64,000 bases of DNA from assembly GCA_963826695.1 (NCBI GenBank), contig CAWGXZ010000003.1, forward strand, positions 558,001 through 622,000, in the 5' to 3' direction. The first letter of the stretch is position 1. The number at the start of each line of letters is the position of its first letter. A program made the position numbers and the translations under genes. The DNA comes from CAWGXZ01 sp963826695 (lineage in GTDB: Bacteria; Pseudomonadota; Gammaproteobacteria; Burkholderiales; Burkholderiaceae_C). Under the pieces are notes generated by a model, which worked only from the letters and a program-made list of their open reading frames with translations, was not told the origin of the DNA and did not search any database. Shown piece by piece: positions 58,064-64,000 of this stretch.

Positions 58064-58185
58064 AGGTGTGCATAAACCTACTGCGCGTCCCGATCTCGCA
58101 TCTCCGGTGCTCGCCGGACCCCGTGTCCGGCTGTGCTCCTCAATGCGACCTCGGGCCGCTCGATACGGTTTCTTTCACACCTTCA
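58061..58185 (+). ncRNA. 125-nt structured intergenic element, copy B, between boxB and boxA
   Basis: Begins with the boxB stop TGA. Perfect 10-bp outer stem TGAAGGTGTG/CACACCTTCA (58061-58070 with 58176-58185), central stem GCG-CCCGATCTCGCAT against ATGCGACCTCGGGCCGC, and perfect apical hairpin GCCGGAC-CCCGT-GTCCGGC. The central ~87 nt align with copy A (49739-49861) at roughly 80% identity by eye. It lies in the transcript between the oxygenase and reductase genes, where it may stabilise boxB mRNA or tune the BoxB:BoxA ratio. Confidence 0.75.
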
Positions 58186-58243
58186 AACTCTTGGACAGGC
58201 CGGTTGACGAGCATTGCTTTTTTGCCGGGCAGGAGAATCCGAT

Positions 58244-59521
58244 ATGGACATGGCCGTCAGTGCGAGCGTCGTCAGGCAGCACCTGATCGACCCCGAAATC
58301 TGCATTCGCTGCAACACCTGCGAGGCGACCTGCCCGGTCCAGGCGATCAGCCACGACGATCGCAACTACGTGGTCGACGTCGACATCTGCAACGGCTGCA
58401 TGGCCTGCATCTCGCCGTGTCCGACCGGCTCGATCGACAACTGGCGAACCGTTCCGCGGACGACGGCCTACACCCTGGGCGAGCAGCTCGGCTGGGAAGA
58501 GCTGCCGCCCGAGCTGATGCCCGAGCAGCTCGCCGCCGAGGGGTTTGCACCCGAGGAAGGCGCCGCCCCGTCCGAGCCGGTGCTCGCGGTGGCGCCCGAG
58601 TCGGCCGCCGGCGAGGCGCCCTTCAACTCGGCCGCCTGCGGCTCGACGCTGCCGCCATGGTCGGCGGCGCGGCCGTTCGCCAACATCTACGGGCCGAAGA
58701 ATGCGACCCGGGCGACAGTGGTCGGCAACTTCAACTGCACCGAGGCCGGGTTCGAGAACCAGACCCACCACATCGTGCTCGACTTCGGCAACATGCCGTT
58801 CCCGGTGCTCGAGGGCCAGTCGATCGGCATCGTCCCACCCGGGCTCGACGCCGCCGGCAAGCCGCACCATGCACGCCAGTACTCGGTCGCCAGCCCGCGC
58901 AATGGCGAACGTCCCGGCTACAACAACGTCGCGCTGACGGTCAAGCAGGTCACTGCCGACCACCACGGCCGGCCGGTGCAGGGCCTGTGTTCGAACTATC
59001 TCTGCAACCTCCAGGTCGGCGACAGCGTCGAGGTGATCGGCCCGTTCGGCATCTCGTTCCTGATGCCCAATCATCCGAAGTCGAACATCGTGATGATCTG
59101 CACCGGCACCGGCAGTGCGCCGATGCGGGCGATGACCGAATGGCGCCGGCGCCTGCGCAAGACCGGCAAATTCGAAGGCGGCCGGCTGATGCTCTTCTTC
59201 GGTGCCCGCACCCAGCAGGAGCTGCCGTACTTCGGCCCGTTGCAGCGCTTGCCGAAGGACTTCATCGACATCAACCTGGCCTTTTCGCGCGTTCCCGGAC
59301 AGCCGAAGCAGTATGTGCAGCACCGGATCCACGAGCGCGCCGTCGACCTGCTGCCGCTGCTCCGGGACCCGAACACCTACATCTACGTCTGCGGCCTGAA
59401 GAGCATGGAGGAGGGCGTCGTGCTGGCCTTGCGCGATGTCGCAGAGGCCGGCGGGCTGTCTTGGGATACGCTCGGGCCGGCCCTCAAGCGTGAGGGCCGG
59501 TTGCACCTCGAGACCTACTGA
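58244..59521 (+). CDS. boxA: Benzoyl-CoA 2,3-epoxidase, reductase component (BoxA)
   Basis: 425 residues from ATG 58244, with AGGAGA upstream. Two 4Fe-4S sites near the N-terminus: CIRCNTCEATCP (about residue 19) and CNGCMACISPCP (about 49). After an Ala/Pro-rich linker comes a ferredoxin-NADP reductase domain: GQSIGIVPPGLDAAGKPHHA then ARQYSVASPR (FAD), GPFGISFLMPNHPKSNIVMI, CTGTGSAPMRAM (NADP). It passes electrons from NADPH to BoxB. Intact. Confidence 0.97.
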   Translation: MDMAVSASVVRQHLIDPEICIRCNTCEATCPVQAISHDDRNYVVDVDICNGCMACISPCPTGSIDNWRTVPRTTAYTLGEQLGWEELPPELMPEQLAAEGFAPEEGAAPSEPVLAVAPESAAGEAPFNSAACGSTLPPWSAARPFANIYGPKNATRATVVGNFNCTEAGFENQTHHIVLDFGNMPFPVLEGQSIGIVPPGLDAAGKPHHARQYSVASPRNGERPGYNNVALTVKQVTADHHGRPVQGLCSNYLCNLQVGDSVEVIGPFGISFLMPNHPKSNIVMICTGTGSAPMRAMTEWRRRLRKTGKFEGGRLMLFFGARTQQELPYFGPLQRLPKDFIDINLAFSRVPGQPKQYVQHRIHERAVDLLPLLRDPNTYIYVCGLKSMEEGVVLALRDVAEAGGLSWDTLGPALKREGRLHLETY

Positions 59522-59578
59522 CCTGCCTTGTCGACCCGGGCGGAAAACGGCAATGAAGACGATCCACCGCGACAGGCC

Positions 59579-60025
59579 ATGAAGTTCGCCGACTTCCATG
59601 TGGGACAGAAAATCGAAGCCGGTCCGGTCACGGTCCACGAGGCCGACATCCTCGGCTTTGCGGCCCAGCACGATCCGCAATGGTTCCACACCGACCCCGA
59701 AGCCGCCCGCCATGGCCGATTCGGCGGGCTGATTGCCAGCGGCTGGCACACCTGCGGCATTGCCATGCGGCTGGTGGTCGACACGGTGCTCGCCGGCTCC
59801 GAGTCGTTTGCCTCGCCCGGCATCGAGCGGCTGCACTGGCGCAATCCGGTGCGGCCGGGCGACTCGCTCTGGCTGCATGCCGAGATCCTGCAGACGCGCA
59901 TCTCCGAACGGCGCTCCGACCTGGGCATCCTCGGCTGGCGCTGGCGCCTGCTGAACCAGCACGGCGACGAGGTGCTCGACTTGGTGGCCACCAGCCTCTT
60001 CGACCTTCAGGCGAGCTCGCGCTGA
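59579..60025 (+). CDS. MaoC-like (R)-hydratase/thioesterase fold protein
   Basis: 148 residues from ATG 59579 (a TTG at 59528 would add 17 poor residues). Single hot-dog fold with the hydratase motif HDPQWFHTDPEAARHGRFGG then LIASGWHTC, the Asp-His pair of MaoC/PaaZ-type hydratases. 57 bp after boxA; the sulfurtransferase starts 23 bp later. Could hydrate an enoyl-CoA from benzoyl-CoA ring cleavage. Specific substrate unknown. Confidence 0.88.
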   Translation: MKFADFHVGQKIEAGPVTVHEADILGFAAQHDPQWFHTDPEAARHGRFGGLIASGWHTCGIAMRLVVDTVLAGSESFASPGIERLHWRNPVRPGDSLWLHAEILQTRISERRSDLGILGWRWRLLNQHGDEVLDLVATSLFDLQASSR

Positions 60026-60048
60026 GCCCGCGCAACACCGATCGGGTG

Positions 60049-60912
60049 ATGCCCATGGACACGACGCTCGTCTCGGCTGACCGCCTCGCCGTGCTGCTGC
60101 GCGAGCGGCCGCAGCAGCTTCTGGTCTGCGACTGCAGTTTCGATCTCGCCGATGAAAACGCGGGGGTTCGCGTATTCGATCAAGGCCATGTGCCGCGGGC
60201 CGTCTACGTGCACCTGTCGCGCCAGCTCAGCGGTCCCATGACGGGGCGCAACGGCCGCCATCCGCTGCCCGAGCGCGCCGCTGTTGCCCGGCTTTTCGGC
60301 GAGCTGGGTGCCGATAGCTCGACGCAAATCGTCGCCTACGACGCCGGCGACGGGCTTTATGCCGCCCGCCTGTGGTGGCTGGCGCGCTGGGCCGGGCACG
60401 AGGCGGTGGCGGTGCTCGACGGCGGCCTGCGCGCCTGGAAGGCCGCGGGCGAGCCGCTCGAAAGTGGCGCGGCGGCGGCGCGGCGGCCCGGCGCGTTCCC
60501 GTTGCGACCGGCGCTCGCCACGGCGGTCGACTTCGGCACGCTCCGCGCCAGCGTCGAATCGGGCGAACGGCGGGTCGTCGACGCCCGCTCGCCCGAGCGC
60601 TTCCGCGGCGAAAACGAGACGCTCGATCCCGTCGGCGGCCACATCCCCGGCGCGCGCAACCGGTTCTACCGGGACAACCTCACAGACGACGGCCGCTTCA
60701 AGCCGGCCGCCGAGCTGCGTGCGGATTTCGAGCGCCTGCTCGACGGCGATCCGCCCACTGCAGTGATCAGCCAATGCGGATCCGGTGTCACGGCCTGCCA
60801 CAACCTGCTGGCGATGGAAGTCGCCGGGCTTTCCGGCGGCGCGCTATACGGCGGCTCGTGGAGCGAATGGTGCGCACAGCCCGGCGCGCCCGTTGCAACG
60901 GAAGTTGCCTGA
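60049..60912 (+). CDS. sseA: Two-domain rhodanese-type sulfurtransferase
   Basis: 287 residues from ATG 60049. First rhodanese domain (inactive): CDCSFDLADENAGVRVFDQG, HVPRAVYVHLSRQLSGPMTG; second with the active Cys in AVISQCGSGVTACHNLLAME and GGHIPGARNRFYRDNLTDDG. The CGSGVTA loop is the 3-mercaptopyruvate sulfurtransferase type. Follows the MaoC gene on the same strand; a housekeeping role in thiol or cyanide chemistry is more likely than a box function. Confidence 0.9.
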   Translation: MPMDTTLVSADRLAVLLRERPQQLLVCDCSFDLADENAGVRVFDQGHVPRAVYVHLSRQLSGPMTGRNGRHPLPERAAVARLFGELGADSSTQIVAYDAGDGLYAARLWWLARWAGHEAVAVLDGGLRAWKAAGEPLESGAAAARRPGAFPLRPALATAVDFGTLRASVESGERRVVDARSPERFRGENETLDPVGGHIPGARNRFYRDNLTDDGRFKPAAELRADFERLLDGDPPTAVISQCGSGVTACHNLLAMEVAGLSGGALYGGSWSEWCAQPGAPVATEVA

Positions 60913-60983
60913 ACGGGACTGCCCCGGACGGGCCGGAACACGGTGCTGCTGGCTGCGCCGGTATTTCGCTTGGCGACCGATAG

Positions 60984-61036
60984 AAGATGCGCCACATGCA
61001 GCGCATGCAGCGCATGCAGCGCATGCTGCGCATCTT
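60984..61036. repeat. Hairpin enclosing four tandem 9-bp repeats
   Basis: AAGATGCGC (60984-60992) and GCGCATCTT (61028-61036) are perfect inverted repeats. Between them CATGCAGCG is repeated three times plus one CATGCTGCG (60995-61030); each unit contains GCATGC palindromes. It sits between the sulfurtransferase and a Bug gene and may be a slippage-prone terminator or attenuator. No gene is seen in 60913-61128. Confidence 0.75.
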
Positions 61037-61128
61037 ATCGCATCCCGATGGCCTGCACGCGCAGTCAATCCCGCAGCGCCGCGGGGTCGGGTAAAACGGC
61101 GGGCATTCTTTCATCACGGCCGCCCACC

Positions 61129-62097
61129 ATGCACCGAATCGTTCCCCGCGTCTTGCTTGCTGCCCTGCTGTCGCTGCCTTTGCTCGTCGCGGCGCAGGAG
61201 GCGTACCCGACCAAGCCGGTCACGCTGCTCGTTCCGCAGGCCGCAGGCGGCGCCAACGATGCCATCGCCCGCATCATCGGACAGAAGGTCGGCGAGCTGC
61301 TCGGCCAGAGTTTCATCGTCGAAAACCGCACCGGCGCCGGTGGCAACGTGGGTACCGTTGCCGCCGCCAAGGCGCGCGCCGACGGCTACACGCTGCTGCT
61401 GACCGCCGACAGCGTGCAGGTGATCAACCCGTCGCTGTACCAGAAGCCCGGCTTCGATCCGGTTCGCGACTTCGAACCGGTGGCACCGCTCGCCACCGCC
61501 GGGTACGTGCTGGTCGCCAATCCGGCCTTCCCGGCGAACAACGTCGCCGAGCTGGTCACGCTCGCCAGGGCGCAGCCCGACAAGTTCGCGATCGCGTCGG
61601 CCGGCAACGGCACGCTGAACCACCTGATCGCCGAGATGCTGCAGAAGGCGGCCGACATCCGGCTGCAGCACATTCCCTACAAGGGCGCGGCAGCCGCGGC
61701 GACCGACGTGGTCGGCGGGCAGGTGCCGCTGTCGGTGCAGAGCATCCCGTCGTCGATCGCCTTCATCAAGGCCGGCAAGCTCAAGGTGCTCGGCGTCGTC
61801 AACGAGCGCCGGGTTGCGGCGCTGCCCGATGCACCGACGATCGGCGAGACCCTGAAAGGCTTCGGCGCGACCCCCTGGTACGGCCTGTTCGCGCCTGCCG
61901 GCACGCCGAAGGCGGTGATCGCCACGGTGCAGGCGGCCGTCGCCCGCGCACAGGACGATGCCGACGTGCGCAGCCGGCTGGCCGCACTCGGCTGCGAGCC
62001 GCTGAAGGGCGGCCCGGACCGGCTCGCCTCGATCGTCCGCAGCGACCTGGCGCGCTGGGCCAGGATCGTCAAGGAGTCGGGGGCGACGGTCGACTGA
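61129..62097 (+). CDS. Bug-family (TctC) periplasmic solute receptor
   Basis: 322 residues from ATG 61129 with a Sec signal peptide (MHRIVPRVLLAALLSLPLLV, cleavage after VAAQ). Motifs: TLLVPQAAGGANDAIARIIG, VENRTGAGGNVGTVAAAKAR, HIPYKGAAAAATDVVGGQVP, WYGLFAPAGTP. It appears monocistronic, with its own hairpins on both sides. Ligand unknown. Confidence 0.92.
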   Translation: MHRIVPRVLLAALLSLPLLVAAQEAYPTKPVTLLVPQAAGGANDAIARIIGQKVGELLGQSFIVENRTGAGGNVGTVAAAKARADGYTLLLTADSVQVINPSLYQKPGFDPVRDFEPVAPLATAGYVLVANPAFPANNVAELVTLARAQPDKFAIASAGNGTLNHLIAEMLQKAADIRLQHIPYKGAAAAATDVVGGQVPLSVQSIPSSIAFIKAGKLKVLGVVNERRVAALPDAPTIGETLKGFGATPWYGLFAPAGTPKAVIATVQAAVARAQDDADVRSRLAALGCEPLKGGPDRLASIVRSDLARWARIVKESGATVD

Positions 62098-62098
62098 T

Positions 62099-62123
62099 GC
62101 ACCGGATGCCGGGCGCCCGGTGC
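62099..62123. terminator. Bidirectional hairpin between convergent Bug and peroxidase genes
   Basis: GCACCGG (62099-62105) and CCGGTGC (62117-62123) pair, with a further GCCGGGC/GCCCGG overlap inside. It occupies the 33-bp gap between two convergent stops. No T-run. Confidence 0.55.
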
Positions 62124-62130
62124 CTCGCAG

Positions 62131-63138
62131 TTACTGCTTGGCGCCTTCGGCGAGCCGCCGGCTCAGCCCGACGACGTACGGCGCGGCCCGTCCGCTCAGC
62201 ATCGGATCGGCGCCCGCCTCGACGCCCTTCGGCAGGATTGTCGGGATGAAGGTGATGGTGACGCAGGGGCCGCTCGAGTCCGGCGCCACCGAGCGGATGG
62301 TCAGCCGTCCCAGGTTGATCTTCTTGCGCCCCTCGGGCAGCGGGGTCACCGCACTGTCGATCTTGTCGCCGGGTTCCGCCAGCTGCAGGTTGAAGTCGAA
62401 GGCCACGCTGCCGGCCGCGACCCGCTTGCGCAGCTCGTCGAACAGGAAGTCGCCGCCCTTGGCCTTGGCTTCCTCGTCGCTCAGGCCCTGGACGCCGCCG
62501 ACCGGCTCGAACACCCACTTGCCGAACCGCTTGCGGCCGCTCGAGTCGACGAAGCCGAAGCCGTGCACCCCCCAGTAGTTGAGGCTCGCATAGCTGGCGG
62601 GAACCGGTTGCGAGGCGATGTACTTGCCCTGCATCAGCACCTCGGGATTGGCGTCCACGAACGCCTTGACCTTGTCGGGATCGGGCTTCTTCGTCGCCGG
62701 GTCGATGGCCAGCGACTCGAGCCTGCCGAGCAGCTGTTCGGGAGTCGCGGCGCCGAAGACCGGTGCCGAGATATTGCCCATCTGCCAGCTCTCGCCGCCG
62801 GGCAGGTCGAACTGCAGCGACAGGTTGCGCTGGCCCCGGGCGTTGTCGACCGCCTTGGGGTTGAAACCGCCGACCGAGAAGCGGGCGATTACCGGCACCG
62901 GCTTGCCGCTGAAGGCCGAGGCCACCGACAGGGCGCGCGCTTCGGCGCTGCCGACGAATTCGGCGCTGGCGCAGACGCCTTTGGCCCCGGATCGTCTGAA
63001 GCCTTCGAACTTGCCGTTGGCACGCTCGAAGGCGTCGAGCATCCGGTTCGGGTCGACCTGCGAGAAAGCTGGCGTGCTGAGCGTCGCTGCGGCACAGGCC
63101 AGGGCGAGCAGGGCCGGTGCAGACAAGGGTTGGTTCAT
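62131..63138 (-). CDS. Catalase-family peroxidase (SrpA-like), exported
   Basis: 335 residues from ATG 63138, with a signal peptide (cleavage near TPAFS). The sequence NGKFEGFRRSGAKGVCASAE then VIARFSVGGFNPKAVDNARG (RFS and the heme-side region), LPGGESWQMGNISAPVFG and YASLNYWGVHGFGFVDSSGR is that of the small monofunctional catalase-related peroxidases. It is shorter than true catalases and probably a periplasmic heme peroxidase. Intact. Confidence 0.85.
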   Translation of the reverse strand: MNQPLSAPALLALACAAATLSTPAFSQVDPNRMLDAFERANGKFEGFRRSGAKGVCASAEFVGSAEARALSVASAFSGKPVPVIARFSVGGFNPKAVDNARGQRNLSLQFDLPGGESWQMGNISAPVFGAATPEQLLGRLESLAIDPATKKPDPDKVKAFVDANPEVLMQGKYIASQPVPASYASLNYWGVHGFGFVDSSGRKRFGKWVFEPVGGVQGLSDEEAKAKGGDFLFDELRKRVAAGSVAFDFNLQLAEPGDKIDSAVTPLPEGRKKINLGRLTIRSVAPDSSGPCVTITFIPTILPKGVEAGADPMLSGRAAPYVVGLSRRLAEGAKQ

Positions 63139-63251
63139 CGGTAAATCCGTCGAAGGGTGGAAGGGCAGCGCGCCAGCCTTCCGGGTTTGCGCGCCCGCGA
63201 CTATGCACGAGGCTGCAGCTTCGCTGCGCACCGGCAGCCGGCCGCCACCCG

Positions 63252-64000
<749 letters not shown>

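Noticed and set aside
60995..61030. Short tandem repeats considered as a CRISPR array
   Set aside because: Units are 9 bp with no spacers; unrelated to the I-F repeat.

Overview
The window is about 64 kb of very GC-rich chromosome, densely coding and with a strong G/C preference at third codon positions. The gene content (aerobic benzoyl-CoA box pathway, feruloyl-CoA and isovalerate/leucine catabolism, seven orphan Bug-type periplasmic receptors, a type I-F cas operon) points to an aromatic-degrading betaproteobacterium, most likely of the order Burkholderiales. No rRNA, tRNA, transposase or CRISPR array is visible.

Layout. (1) 1-7.9 kb, minus strand: type I-F CRISPR-Cas genes cas1, cas2-3, csy1 and csy2 (csy2 runs off the left edge). 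A decayed MNT/HepT toxin-antitoxin module on the opposite strand sits between cas3 and csy1, and an uncharacterised two-gene module lies upstream of cas1. (2) 7.9-18.2 kb, minus strand: a phenylpropanoid/aromatic acid block with two Bug receptors, pobA, a feruloyl-CoA synthase-like ligase, a second acyl-CoA ligase, two crotonases and two short-chain dehydrogenases. (3) 18.5-25.4 kb: a fumarylacetoacetase-family enzyme with a Bug receptor, divergent from a GntR regulator, another Bug receptor, a two-subunit molybdenum hydroxylase and a ModA-like protein. (4) 25.5-27.3 kb: an amidohydrolase and a LuxR regulator. (5) 27.5-38.5 kb, plus strand: MarR regulator, Bug receptor, an aconitase-family gene full of indels, then liuABCDE for isovaleryl-CoA to acetoacetate plus acetyl-CoA. 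(6) 38.6-46.3 kb: lipoprotein, haloacetate-dehalogenase-like hydrolase, two membrane proteins (YeiH and AbrB families), Bug, enolase-superfamily enzyme, TauD-like dioxygenase and a divergent LysR. (7) 46.4-60.9 kb: the benzoate region. Leftward: benzoate-CoA ligase, an alpha/beta hydrolase and a Liv-type ABC importer. Rightward: BoxR regulator, boxC, boxB, boxA, a MaoC-like dehydratase and a rhodanese-type sulfurtransferase. (8) 61-64 kb: Bug receptor, catalase-related peroxidase and the 3' part of recJ.

How it works together: benzoate is probably imported by the ABC system, activated by the ligase, epoxidised by BoxAB and ring-opened by BoxC. BoxR probably represses both divergent promoters through TGCA-type operators that I can see at each. 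Hydroxycinnamates and hydroxybenzoate are handled by block 2 and leucine/isovalerate by block 5.

Most notable: a 123-125 nt structured repeat occurs twice, right after the stop codons of livK and boxB, and the two copies show compensatory changes in their stems. At least eleven single-base indels interrupt otherwise well-conserved genes; this looks more like sequence error than gene decay in most cases, but it affects how the affected genes should be read.
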